This document shows positions 47,066 through 55,291 of a stretch of DNA of 64,000 bases, piece by piece. The first letter of the stretch is position 1. The number at the start of each line of letters is the position of its first letter. Below the pieces are notes generated by a model. It was not told the origin of the DNA. It made no database searches and saw only the letters and a program-made list of their open reading frames with translations. The position numbers and the translations under genes are program-made. The stretch is from Gallionella sp. GTDB lineage: Bacteria > Pseudomonadota > Gammaproteobacteria > Burkholderiales > Gallionellaceae. The stretch is taken from the NCBI GenBank assembly GCA_028689145.1, contig JAQTWT010000001.1:395821-459820 (forward strand). The letters run 5' to 3'.

Positions 47066-47203
47066 TTAAGGAAACGCTGATTAAGTCCGTTCGCCCTGAG
47101 CCAATCGAAGGGCAGCTCATTTAACCTATTGATCTGATTAAGCCCTCCACGCATGGTTCGACAAGCTCACCACGAACGGAGGACTTAATCAGCGTTTCCT
47201 TAA
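47066..47203. mobile_element. MITE-like element with perfect 23-bp terminal inverted repeats
   Basis: TTAAGGAAACGCTGATTAAG (plus TCC) at 47066-47088 is perfectly repeated in inverse at 47181-47203. The 138-bp interior carries CCGTTCGCCCTGAG and GGTTCGACAAGCTCACCACG core sequences related to those at 4.1 and 60.6 kb. There is no reading frame. The surrounding 46913-47517 stretch holds nothing else that I can support apart from the direct repeats at 47.4 kb. Confidence 0.85.
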
Positions 47204-47385
47204 ACGACTGATCTTCGGCCATAGAAGACAAAAGGTTCCGTATCGTGGAACGACGGGTATGGCGTGCATTCCAGACAATCTGGGGATAAATGATCTAACG
47301 AATTGGTGGCAATTCGGAAACCAATAAAGGTCAATATGCCTAATAACTATCCACAATCTGAACGGTTCAGAGATAATTCAAAGAC

Positions 47386-47428
47386 GGGTCAAAATTCAAT
47401 GCACTCCCCGGGTCAGATTTACATGCAT
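47386..47428. repeat. pair of imperfect direct repeats, GGGTCA type
   Basis: GGGTCAAAATTCAATGCAC (47386-47404) and GGGTCAGATTTACATGCAT (47410-47428) match at 14 of 19 positions, spaced 24 bases start to start. They precede the orphan zinc-finger gene; they may be insertion-sequence remnants or regulator sites. Confidence 0.45.
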
Positions 47429-47517
47429 TTCAACACGCAGAGCGTTGGCTAGAAAGTCGGCTTGGAAATTTGGATTGCCAGTCTCAATAGACATAAACAA
47501 CAAATTCAGGATGATTG

Positions 47518-48108
47518 ATGGGCTTTTTCTTTGATCTTTTATGTATGGTCGCTGACCAACGCCCCAGTCAGCGATTCAAAAGAAAGGTGCAGCGAGACGC
47601 TTACAAGCGATCCAATAGCATATTCGGATACAACCCCAGTAAAGGAACGTGCTTTAAGTGCGAAGGATCCGGCAAGGTCACATTGACGTGTGGTTCGTGC
47701 GACGGGAGTGGACAGCGGACTTTTGAATGTAGAGGCTGTTCAGGAACTGGGAAGTTTAAACCAAAGGCAAAGCTATGCCTCGGCTGTGAAGGTACTGGAC
47801 GTTTTACCAGGCCAGAAAAGAGATGCACAACCTGCTCCGGTACCGGAATGATACGAAAAAGCGCCGGGATGACTTTTCAGTGCAAGAAATGCAACGGAAC
47901 GGGCGTCTATCGGCATGCCATCGATCAGACTTGCACGCGATGCGCCGGAACCGGCCAATATCAAGCAGAGAATCTCTCAACTTGCACACGATGCAACGGC
48001 AGCGGCAGCGGGAAATATACTGTTGAATGCAGTAGGTGTAACGGAGCCGGTAAAATTCGACTTACGTGCAAGAAGTGTGGAGGGTCTGGGCAGCATAAAT
48101 ACACTTAG
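47518..48108 (+). CDS. orphan DnaJ-type zinc-finger protein with ten CxxCxGxG motifs
   Basis: A 196-residue protein. After about 45 basic residues come ten cysteine motifs of the DnaJ CR type, among them CFKCEGSG, CGSCDGSG, CRGCSGTG, CLGCEGTG, CTTCSGTG, CKKCNGTG, CTRCAGTG and CKKCGGSG. DnaJ itself has four, binding two zinc ions; ten could bind five. No J-domain (no HPD) and no DnaJ C-terminal domain is present. It may act as a stand-alone protein- or RNA-binding zinc ribbon array. The ATG at 47518 follows AGGA by seven bases. The gene is flanked by mobile repeats on both sides and is lower in G+C than its surroundings, suggesting acquisition. Confidence 0.75.
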   Translation: MGFFFDLLCMVADQRPSQRFKRKVQRDAYKRSNSIFGYNPSKGTCFKCEGSGKVTLTCGSCDGSGQRTFECRGCSGTGKFKPKAKLCLGCEGTGRFTRPEKRCTTCSGTGMIRKSAGMTFQCKKCNGTGVYRHAIDQTCTRCAGTGQYQAENLSTCTRCNGSGSGKYTVECSRCNGAGKIRLTCKKCGGSGQHKYT

Positions 48109-48390
48109 GTGCAAGTAGTGTAGATATCTTGCAGAGAGATACTTTCGGCAATTTCTGTTTTCAATGCGATTGCGGCGAGGATGCTAGGTACAGCGGATTT
48201 TCAGTGGAAAGTATCCGGAATTTTGTGTAATGCAGTCATTGAGAGTCACTTCATGTAAGTCAGCTATGGCCGAGTAGCAGAAGTCCAGAAGCATAACTAC
48301 CGGACGGACGTTCCGGGCGGCGTGCTGAACATTGATGAATGTCGGCTGCAGCGCAGCAAAATTACAGCCGACCGGCAGCGTCAGTGCGAA
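48109..48390. other. non-coding stretch after the zinc-finger gene
   Basis: No gene is convincing here. A short palindrome-like CCGGACGGACGTTCCGG lies near 48300. The stretch ends at a MITE-like element beginning at 48391. Confidence 0.5.
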
Positions 48391-48510
48391 TTAAACCTAA
48401 AAAACGCAGTTTGTGATGAATATTCTGTTAATTCATGGTATTGCATTGCTTTCGTAGGTGCGAATTGATTCGCACCTACAAACCCGCCAACTGCGTTTTT
48501 TTAGGTTAAA
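48391..48510. mobile_element. MITE-like element (AACCTAAAAAACGCAGTT ends) with nested palindrome
   Basis: Left end TTAAACCTAAAAAACGCAGT (48391-48410) and right end ACTGCGTTTTTTTAGGTTAA are inverted copies apart from a one-base length difference in the A-run. Inside lies the palindrome GTAGGTGCGAA-TTGA-TTCGCACCTAC (48454-48479), the same family as 2408-2465, which looks like a secondary insertion. Confidence 0.75.
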
Positions 48511-48587
48511 CGGTTACGGCAAATCCGACCACCCATAAAAATCCCGATCAAGATGCCTTGCCGCTCCATGCGCAGCCGGCGCATTGA

Positions 48588-48800
48588 TCAGCAAGTGCCG
48601 CTCTTGATACCGCATTTGTTCAGGATACGGGTCAGCGGGCAGAATGAAGTGATACCGCTTTGCAGCAGGTTCAATCCCACGAAGGCGGTAAACCACAGGA
48701 AATATTTGCTCACAAACAGCGGGCTTTCTGCCACGCCCAATGCCAGCGACAGCAAAATGAAAGTCCCGGCGACGATGTGGGTGATGCGATCTGCATTCAT
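48588..48800 (-). CDS. DUF2892 membrane protein, YgaP C-terminal-like
   Basis: A 70-residue two-helix inner-membrane protein. Helices lie at about residues 8-25 and 32-52, followed by SGITSFCPLTRILNKCG, the conserved Cys-containing end of the DUF2892 fold. It closely resembles the membrane half of E. coli YgaP, a rhodanese that handles sulfide or thiocyanate. It lies 31 bases after the RND pump gene on the same strand and probably belongs to that operon. This places a sulfur-related membrane protein under the nearby ArsR regulator. Confidence 0.8.
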   Translation of the reverse strand: MNADRITHIVAGTFILLSLALGVAESPLFVSKYFLWFTAFVGLNLLQSGITSFCPLTRILNKCGIKSGTC

Positions 48801-48831
48801 GGTGAAACTCCTTATTTAAGTTGATTAAGAT

Positions 48832-51800
48832 TTACGGGAATTTTTTGTATAGCGTGGCGTAATACAACACCGGTATCACCACCAGCGTCAGCATGGTGGA
48901 TACCAGGATGCCGAAGATCAGGGAGATCGCCAGCCCGTTGAAGATCGGGTCGTCCAGAATAAACAGCGCGCCCAGCATCGCGGCGAGCCCGGTCAGGATG
49001 ATCGGTTTGGCGCGCGCGCTGGCGGCGGCGATGACCGCCTGTTGTAACGCCACGCCGTCGCGCAATTGCAGATTGACGAAGTCCACCAGCAGGATCGAAT
49101 TGCGCACGATGATGCCGGCCAGCGCGATCATGCCGATCATCGAGGTCGCGGTGAACTGGCTGCCAAATAGTGCATGACCCGGCATCACGCCGATGATGGT
49201 GAGCGGGATCGGTGCCATGATGACCAGCGGCACGAGATAGGATTTGAACTGCGCCACCACCAGCAGGTAGATCAGCAGCAAGCCCACGCCGTAGGCGATG
49301 CCCATGTCGCGGAAGGTCTCGAAGGTCACCTGCCATTCGCCGTCCCATTTCAGCGCGTAACTCGCATAGGGGTTGCCGGGCTGTTTGAAGAAATAGCTCT
49401 CCAGCATGCCGCCTTGCTCAAGCGCGGTGCCGGCCACCTTACCGTTGATGTCGAACATGCCGTACAACGGGCTGTCCAGTTTGCCCGCCATATCGCCGAA
49501 CACATACACCACCGGTAGCAAATCCTTGTGATAGATCGGGTAGTCGCGCTGCACCGGTATCACCTGAACCAGCTCGGAAAGCGGCACCAGCACGCCGTCG
49601 CGCGCGCGCACTTTGAGTTTCAGCACATCATCAATATGGCTGCGCCGTTCGGCGGGCAAGCCGATGCGCAACGGCGGCGCATATTTCGCGTCGGGGTCGT
49701 GCAATGACGCGACATCCTGACCGGTCAATGCCACGCCGATCACGTCCACGATGTCGTGCGGCGCAACTCCGAGCAGAGCTGCCTTGCTCTGCAATACCCG
49801 CAATTGCAATTTGGGTGCTGATTCCGTCACGCTGTCGTCGATGCCGACGATACCTTCGGTCTTGCCGAATTGTTCGCGCACTTTGCCGGCCACGCTGCGC
49901 GCGCCCTCGTAATCGGGCCCGTAGATTTCCGCGACGATAGGTGACATCACCGGCGGGCCGGGCGGCACCTCGACAATTTTTACCTTCGCGTTCCATTGTT
50001 TGGCGATCTTCTGAATCGGCTCCAGCACTGCGGTGGCAATTTCATGGCTGGTGCGGCTGCGCTGATGTTTGTCGCGCAAATTGACCTGGATGTCGCCCTG
50101 TTCTGCGGCGCTGCGCAAATAATATTGGCGCACCAGACCGTTGAAATTGATCGGCGCAGCCGTGCCCGCATAGGCCTCGTAATCGGTGACCTCGGGCACG
50201 GTTGCCAGATAGCCGCCGATCTCATGCAGCACCGCGCCGGTTTGTTCCAGCGGCGTACCCGTTGGCATATCGACCACTACCTGGAACTCGGACTTGTTGT
50301 CGAACGGCAGCATTTTCAGGATCACCAGTTTCACCACGCCCAGCGATACCGCCAGCAACAGTCCGCCGAGGATAGCCAGCCACAGCTTGCGCCGCGCCGG
50401 TTTGCCATACACGCCGTTCAGGAACGGGCTTAACCGCTCACTGAAAAAACGGCTGATCGCGGTGTTCTGTTCAAAAGTTGGAGATTGCTTTTCTCGATCG
50501 CCTCCTCGCCCGCTTGCGGGAGAGGATTGAGGAGAGGGCATCTGGACGGTTTCGTGCTGCGTGCCGGCAAAGCGCAACACCAGCCACGGCGTGATAACGA
50601 ACGCCACCGCCAGCGAGATCAGCATGCCCATGCTGGCGTTGATCGGGATCGGGCTCATGTACGGCCCCATCAGGCCGCTGACGAAAGCCATCGGCAGCAA
50701 TGCCGCGATCACCGTGAAAGTCGCCAGAATGGTCGGGCTGCCGACTTCGTCCACCGCTTCCGGAATGATTTCAGACAGCGGCTGATGCGGTGCCAGCACG
50801 CGCCGCCGGTGGATGTTCTCCACGACGACAATCGCGTCGTCCACCAGGATGCCAATCGAGAAAATCAGCGCGAACAGCGACACGCGGTTCAGTGTGAAAC
50901 CCCACGCCCAAGAGGCGAACAGTGTGGCCGCAAGCGTCAGCAGCACCGCGATGCCGACCACCAGCGCCTCGCGCCGCCCCATCGCGAACCACACCAGAGC
51001 GACCACCGCGACGGTGGCGAACAGCAGCTTCTGGATCAGCTTCATGGCCTTGTCGTTGGCGGTTTCGCCGTAGTTGCGCGTGACGCTAACTTGCACATCG
51101 GCGGGAATCACGCTGCCTTTGAGTTCTTCCACGCGCGTCATCAGCTGTTCGGCGATCTTCACCGCATTTGTGCCGGGCTTCTTGGTGATCGCTACCGTGA
51201 CCGCGGTGAATTCGCCGCTGGCTTTGATCTGTTTATCCGCCGCTGCGGGACCGGCTCCCATCCACACATAGCTGGTCGGCTGGTCGGCTCCGTCCTGCAC
51301 ATCCGAGATATCCCGCAGGAACACCGGTTTCCTGTCGAACACGCCGACTACCAGCTGCCTGACCTCATTGGCATCGCTCAAAAAGCTGCCGGTCTGCACC
51401 AGCACTTCGCGGTTGTTCTGCACCAGATTGCCGGAATTCTGCGAAGCATTGGCGGATTGCAGCGCGGCGCGCACATCCTGTGTCGAAAGCTGAAATGCGT
51501 TCATTGCCTCCGGATTGAGCTGCACCCGCACCATGCGTTGCGTCGCGCCAAATGTCGACACCTCGCGCGTCCCCGGCACGCGCTTAAGCTCGGCCTCAAT
51601 CGCATGCGCCACCTGCGTCAGCTCGACGCTGCCGCCCGCGACCTGTTCGCGCCACAACGTCAGCGCAACCACCGGCACATCGTCGATTCCCTTGGCCTTG
51701 ATGATGGGCTGCGACACGCCCTGCGTGGGCGGCAACCAATCCGCGTGCGAATGCACCACGTCGTACAGCTTGACCAGCGACGGTACATGCGGCTCGCCAA

Positions 51801-52098
51801 CCTTGAACTGCACGGTAATCACCGCCATGCCCGGCTGCGCCACCGAATAGACATGATCCACTCCGGCGATTTGCGACAGCACCTGTTCGGCAGGTGTCGC
51901 CACCGTTTGCGCGACATCTCTGGCTGAGGCGCCAGGGTAGGGAATCATCACATTCGCCATCGTGACATTGATCTGCGGCTCTTCTTCGCGCGGCGTAACC
52001 AGCACCGCGAACGAACCCAGCAGCACGGCGACCAGCGCCAGCAGCGGTGTCATTTGCGATTGCAGAAAATATTTGGCGATGCGCCCTGAAATACCCAT
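48832..52098 (-). CDS. RND efflux transporter, inner-membrane permease
   Basis: A 1088-residue permease of the AcrB/HAE-like superfamily: N-terminal helix ([18 protein letters not shown]), first periplasmic part with [18 protein letters not shown], then six clustered helices. These include [20 protein letters not shown], the proton-relay region with paired Asp. The second half repeats the plan and ends [19 protein letters not shown] and [19 protein letters not shown]. The type with PREEEPQI near residue 36 is a broad family whose substrates are often unknown. Around residues 520-535 an in-frame G-rich repeat codes [17 protein letters not shown] in the loop before the second half. It lies downstream of its adaptor gene. 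Confidence 0.9.
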   Translation of the reverse strand: MGISGRIAKYFLQSQMTPLLALVAVLLGSFAVLVTPREEEPQINVTMANVMIPYPGASARDVAQTVATPAEQVLSQIAGVDHVYSVAQPGMAVITVQFKVGEPHVPSLVKLYDVVHSHADWLPPTQGVSQPIIKAKGIDDVPVVALTLWREQVAGGSVELTQVAHAIEAELKRVPGTREVSTFGATQRMVRVQLNPEAMNAFQLSTQDVRAALQSANASQNSGNLVQNNREVLVQTGSFLSDANEVRQLVVGVFDRKPVFLRDISDVQDGADQPTSYVWMGAGPAAADKQIKASGEFTAVTVAITKKPGTNAVKIAEQLMTRVEELKGSVIPADVQVSVTRNYGETANDKAMKLIQKLLFATVAVVALVWFAMGRREALVVGIAVLLTLAATLFASWAWGFTLNRVSLFALIFSIGILVDDAIVVVENIHRRRVLAPHQPLSEIIPEAVDEVGSPTILATFTVIAALLPMAFVSGLMGPYMSPIPINASMGMLISLAVAFVITPWLVLRFAGTQHETVQMPSPQSSPASGRGGDREKQSPTFEQNTAISRFFSERLSPFLNGVYGKPARRKLWLAILGGLLLAVSLGVVKLVILKMLPFDNKSEFQVVVDMPTGTPLEQTGAVLHEIGGYLATVPEVTDYEAYAGTAAPINFNGLVRQYYLRSAAEQGDIQVNLRDKHQRSRTSHEIATAVLEPIQKIAKQWNAKVKIVEVPPGPPVMSPIVAEIYGPDYEGARSVAGKVREQFGKTEGIVGIDDSVTESAPKLQLRVLQSKAALLGVAPHDIVDVIGVALTGQDVASLHDPDAKYAPPLRIGLPAERRSHIDDVLKLKVRARDGVLVPLSELVQVIPVQRDYPIYHKDLLPVVYVFGDMAGKLDSPLYGMFDINGKVAGTALEQGGMLESYFFKQPGNPYASYALKWDGEWQVTFETFRDMGIAYGVGLLLIYLLVVAQFKSYLVPLVIMAPIPLTIIGVMPGHALFGSQFTATSMIGMIALAGIIVRNSILLVDFVNLQLRDGVALQQAVIAAASARAKPIILTGLAAMLGALFILDDPIFNGLAISLIFGILVSTMLTLVVIPVLYYATLYKKFP
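50492..50539. repeat. G-rich hairpin repeat inside the RND permease gene
   Basis: CGCCTCCTCGCCCGCTTGCG, then GGAGAGGATTGAGGAGAGGG. It matches the intergenic copy at 43971-44040 (CCCGCAAGCGGGCGAGG). It keeps the reading frame and adds about 16 residues in the cytoplasmic linker between the two halves of the permease. Confidence 0.75.
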
Positions 52099-52123
52099 GC
52101 GTTTTCCCGAAATCTATATAAGG

Positions 52124-53149
52124 CTATTTTTGCTTCGCGCCCAGCATTCCGGCCTTGACCGGATCCAGCGCGACCTTCTCGCCCGGATTCAGCCCCGCCA
52201 GCACTTCAACCGCACCCTCCGCAGTTGTTTCGCCGAGCCGGATCTGGCGCAATTTCACCCCACCCTTTTCATCCACCACATAGGCTGCGACCACTTCGCT
52301 GCGGCGCAATACCGCACTACCCGGGATGACCAGCTTGCTGGCCTTGCCCACGATGAAATGCGCGCGCACGAACATCCCGGGATATACCCCCGCCTCGTTG
52401 GCGGGCAGATACACGCGCACCTGCGTGCTGTGGGTGCGCGCATCGGCAACCGGCTGCACCGTGGCGCTGGCGGCCTTGATCCTGCGCTTCAGCGAAGGCA
52501 GCTCCACCATCACCTCCGGACGCGTCCCGATATCCGCCAATTTGTACTGCGGCACGCTCACCACCACGCGCATCTCGGACGGATCAAAACCGGTCATCAG
52601 CGGTTTGCCGGGCATCACCATCTCGCCCATTTCCACCATGCGCGCCGACACTACGCCGCCATACGGCGCGATGACCGCGGTGTAGCCGTGCGCCAGACTG
52701 GCCTGTCCCGCGCCCGCCTCGCTGGCCGCGGCTTGCGCCAGTGCGACCTTGTATTCGGCCTGCGCCTTGTCTAACCCGGCCTGGCTGATAAACTTCTGCG
52801 CGAACAATTGTCTGGATCGTTCGTACGTCGCCTTGGCGTTCTGCATATTGGCCTGTGCCTGCAACACCTGCGCCTGACTGCCGGCCAGAGCCTGCGCTGC
52901 CTCGCGTTCATCGATGCGCAGGATCACCTGCCCCTTGCTGACACGGTCACCGATGTCAAAGTTGATTTCCTTGACGCGCCCGCCGATCTGGGCGGATACG
53001 GTGGATTGCCGCGTCGCTTCGACCAGTCCCTCGGCGCTGTATGTCTGCGCCACCTCGCGATACTGTACGGACGCAACCGCAAGCGCTCCTTCAGCCTGAA
53101 CAGTTGCAGAGCACATCAGCAGCAAACAGATAACTCCAAGCTTTCTCAC
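52124..53149 (-). CDS. RND periplasmic adaptor (membrane fusion protein)
   Basis: A 341-residue adaptor. A GTG start at 53149 follows GGAG by eight bases and opens a signal peptide (RKLGVICLLLMCSATVQA). Next come the lipoyl half (EGLVEATRQSTVSAQIGGRV, GDRVSKGQVILRIDERE), the coiled-coil hairpin (about residues 85-140), the second lipoyl half (TAVIAPYGGVVSARMVEMGE) and beta-barrel and membrane-proximal domains ending GLNPGEKVALDP. It links the permease to a TolC channel. The frame extends upstream to 53233 across the operator and promoter and is not used. Confidence 0.88.
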   Translation of the reverse strand: MRKLGVICLLLMCSATVQAEGALAVASVQYREVAQTYSAEGLVEATRQSTVSAQIGGRVKEINFDIGDRVSKGQVILRIDEREAAQALAGSQAQVLQAQANMQNAKATYERSRQLFAQKFISQAGLDKAQAEYKVALAQAAASEAGAGQASLAHGYTAVIAPYGGVVSARMVEMGEMVMPGKPLMTGFDPSEMRVVVSVPQYKLADIGTRPEVMVELPSLKRRIKAASATVQPVADARTHSTQVRVYLPANEAGVYPGMFVRAHFIVGKASKLVIPGSAVLRRSEVVAAYVVDEKGGVKLRQIRLGETTAEGAVEVLAGLNPGEKVALDPVKAGMLGAKQK

Positions 53150-53179
53150 TGCGTTCACTCCATTTGAAAGATATTTCAC

Positions 53180-53216
53180 AATATTAGAATATACTAATAT
53201 TACGCATAAAAAGCAA
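53180..53216 (-). promoter_or_regulatory. predicted promoter and overlapping ArsR-type operator of the RND operon
   Basis: On the minus strand TTGCTT (-35, 53211-53216), 17 bases, then TATATT (-10, 53188-53193). The palindrome AATATTAG-N6-CTAATATT (53180-53201) covers the -10 box, so a bound repressor would block polymerase. The same half-sites and spacing occur upstream of tolC (33742-33761). Confidence 0.75.
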
Positions 53217-53217
53217 C

Positions 53218-53523
53218 TTATTGTGTCGTGCAAAACACATCGCGCATCATCCCGACCAGTTTCAGAGTGCGCAAATCGTCAATACGGTAGAACACCCGGT
53301 TCGCGTCCTTGCGCGTCGCCAATACACCTTTGTCGCGCAAGATTGCCAAATGCTGCGAAATGTTGCTCTGCGATGTGCCGACTTTTTCCACAATATCCTG
53401 CACACTGATCTCCTGCTCGCCGAGTACGCACAAAATTTTCAGGCGCAACGGGTGCGCGATGGCTTTCATGGCATCCGCGGCCTGCTGGATATCTTCTTCA
53501 CGGTCAATTATCTTATTTGCCAT
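53218..53523 (-). CDS. ArsR-family regulator, YgaV/BigR-like
   Basis: A 101-residue winged-helix repressor. The helix-turn-helix is VEKVGTSQSNISQHLAILRD, preceded by AMKAIAHPLRLKILCVL. Two cysteines lie in KILCVLGE and near the C-terminus (RDVFCTTQ). Their positions match the persulfide-sensing pair of the YgaV/BigR/SqrR subgroup, not the metal-binding ELCVCDL motif of classical ArsR. It lies directly upstream of the RND operon, whose promoter begins two bases after its stop. Sensing of sulfide or persulfide is inferred from the cysteines and the DUF2892 gene. Confidence 0.85.
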   Translation of the reverse strand: MANKIIDREEDIQQAADAMKAIAHPLRLKILCVLGEQEISVQDIVEKVGTSQSNISQHLAILRDKGVLATRKDANRVFYRIDDLRTLKLVGMMRDVFCTTQ

Positions 53524-53620
53524 ATCTATTCTTCCCGATTATCACACCGCCTCACCCACCAACGGGCATGGCGAGAAGCGCTGCCCAAAATTACGAGCAT
53601 CGCTTTTCGCCGTACCCGTT

Positions 53621-53657
53621 CCCTCTCTCCTACCTCTCCCCCAATTTTGGGGGAGAG
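53621..53657. repeat. G-rich hairpin repeat upstream of gpmI
   Basis: CCCTCTCTCCTACCTCTCCC, then a CCAATTTTGG centre and GGGAGAG. This is another copy of the G-rich family, in the gap between the divergent arsR-like gene and gpmI. Confidence 0.65.
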
Positions 53658-53752
53658 TGCCGAAGTATCGCTTCGCGATGTTCGCGTTAAATGGGGCAAA
53701 TTCGGCTAAAATGAAACTTCACAAAATCACCATGCGCTAATATTCTAACACC

Positions 53753-55291
53753 ATGAATACGACTCCTGTCTTGCTGCTGATTCTGGATGGTTTCGGCCAC
53801 CGCGAAGATGCCGACTATAACGCTGTTCTGGCGGCGCGCAAACCAAATTGGGACGCGCTGTGGCGCGATTACCCGCACACGCTGATTAACGCCTCGGAAA
53901 AATTTGTCGGTCTGCCTTCCGGACAAATGGGTAATTCCGAAGTGGGACATCTCAACATTGGTGCCGGGCGCGTGGTGTATCAGGATCTGAGCCGCGTTGA
54001 TGTCGCCATCGAGGACGGCAGCTTCTACACCAATCCCGCGTTAAGCCAAGCGGTTGCACTGGCCAAACAAAACGACAGCACGCTGCACATCATGGGCTTG
54101 CTCTCTCCCGGCGGCGTGCACAGCCACGAGAGTCACATTTTTGCCATGCTGGAAATGGCGGCGCGCGCTGGTTTGAAGAAAGTCTGTCTGCACGCGTTTC
54201 TGGACGGCCGCGATACGCCGCCCAAAAGCGCCGCGCAATCGCTGCAATTGCTACAGGATAAATGCGCCGCATTGGGAACCGGGCAAATCGCCAGCATCGT
54301 CGGGCGCTTTTATGTGATGGATCGCGACAACCGCTGGGAACGCGTGCAACCGGTTTATGAATTACTCACGCAGGGTCAGGCCGAATTTACCGCAACCGAT
54401 GCGTTGAGCGCCTTGGAGCAGGCCTACGCGCGCGGCGAATCGGACGAGTTCGTCAAGCCCACCGCGATTGTTCCGGCCAACGGGAAAGCCGCCTTCATGC
54501 AGGACGGCGATGCGGTTATCTTCATGAACTTCCGCGCCGACCGTGCCCGCGAAATCACCCGCGCGCTGACGGACGAGGCGTTCAGCGGATTCACTCGCGC
54601 CTGCCGCCCCAAGCTGGCCAGTTATGTGTCGCTGAGCAGTTACGGCGAGGATTTTCATTTGCCCTGCGCCTATTCGGCGGAGGCCATTCATAACGGCTTC
54701 GGCGAATACATTTCAAGCTTGGGTTTGAAACAGTTGCGCATCGCCGAAACCGAGAAGTATGCGCATGTCACCTATTTTTTCAACGGCGGCAAGGAACAAC
54801 CCTACCCCGGCGAAGATCGCGTCCTCGTGCCGTCGCCCAAAGTCGCGACGTATGACCTGAAGCCCGAGATGAGCGCGCCTGAAGTGACCGACAAGCTCGA
54901 AGCCGCGATTCTGAGCGGCCAGTATCACGCCATCATTTGCAACTACGCCAACGGCGATATGGTAGGGCATACCGGCGACCTGCAAGCCGCCATCCAGGCC
55001 ATAGAAACGCTGGATACCTGCGTCGGTCGCGTGGTAAAGGCGATGCGTTCCATCGGCGGCGAAGTCCTGATCACCGCCGACCACGGCAATGCCGAACAAA
55101 TGCGCGACACCACCACCAAGCAGGCGCATACCGCGCATACGCTGAATAAAGTACCGCTGCTGTATATCGGGCGCCAAGCGAAATTGGCGGACGGCGGCGC
55201 GCTGCGCGATCTTGCCCCCAGCCTGCTGACCATGATGGGACTGCCGCAACCGGCAGAAATGACCGGACACAGCCTGATCCAGATACGGTGA
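53753..55291 (+). CDS. gpmI: 2,3-bisphosphoglycerate-independent phosphoglycerate mutase
   Basis: A 512-residue manganese-dependent glycolytic enzyme interconverting 3- and 2-phosphoglycerate. The N-terminal metal site is LLLILDGFGHRE. The phosphoserine nucleophile lies in GQMGNSEVGHLNIGAGR. The inserted transferase domain has GLLSPGGVHSHESHI and RAGLKKVCLHAFLDGRDTPP. The C-terminal metal cluster is ITADHGNAEQM and HTAHTLNKVPL. The stop overlaps the envC start (GTGA), a gene order shared by many Proteobacteria. Confidence 0.96.
   Translation: MNTTPVLLLILDGFGHREDADYNAVLAARKPNWDALWRDYPHTLINASEKFVGLPSGQMGNSEVGHLNIGAGRVVYQDLSRVDVAIEDGSFYTNPALSQAVALAKQNDSTLHIMGLLSPGGVHSHESHIFAMLEMAARAGLKKVCLHAFLDGRDTPPKSAAQSLQLLQDKCAALGTGQIASIVGRFYVMDRDNRWERVQPVYELLTQGQAEFTATDALSALEQAYARGESDEFVKPTAIVPANGKAAFMQDGDAVIFMNFRADRAREITRALTDEAFSGFTRACRPKLASYVSLSSYGEDFHLPCAYSAEAIHNGFGEYISSLGLKQLRIAETEKYAHVTYFFNGGKEQPYPGEDRVLVPSPKVATYDLKPEMSAPEVTDKLEAAILSGQYHAIICNYANGDMVGHTGDLQAAIQAIETLDTCVGRVVKAMRSIGGEVLITADHGNAEQMRDTTTKQAHTAHTLNKVPLLYIGRQAKLADGGALRDLAPSLLTMMGLPQPAEMTGHSLIQIR

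Noticed and set aside
48514..48696. 60-codon minus-strand frame overlapping the DUF2892 gene
   Set aside because: Different frame of the DUF2892 gene and its downstream end; no family similarity.
50485..51927. 480-codon open frame antisense to the RND permease gene
   Set aside because: Shadow frame, extremely rich in His and Arg, over a clear transporter gene.
53736..53749. GCTAATATTCTAAC before gpmI as a third copy of the shared ArsR operator
   Set aside because: Only one half-site matches; the inverted partner at the right spacing is missing.
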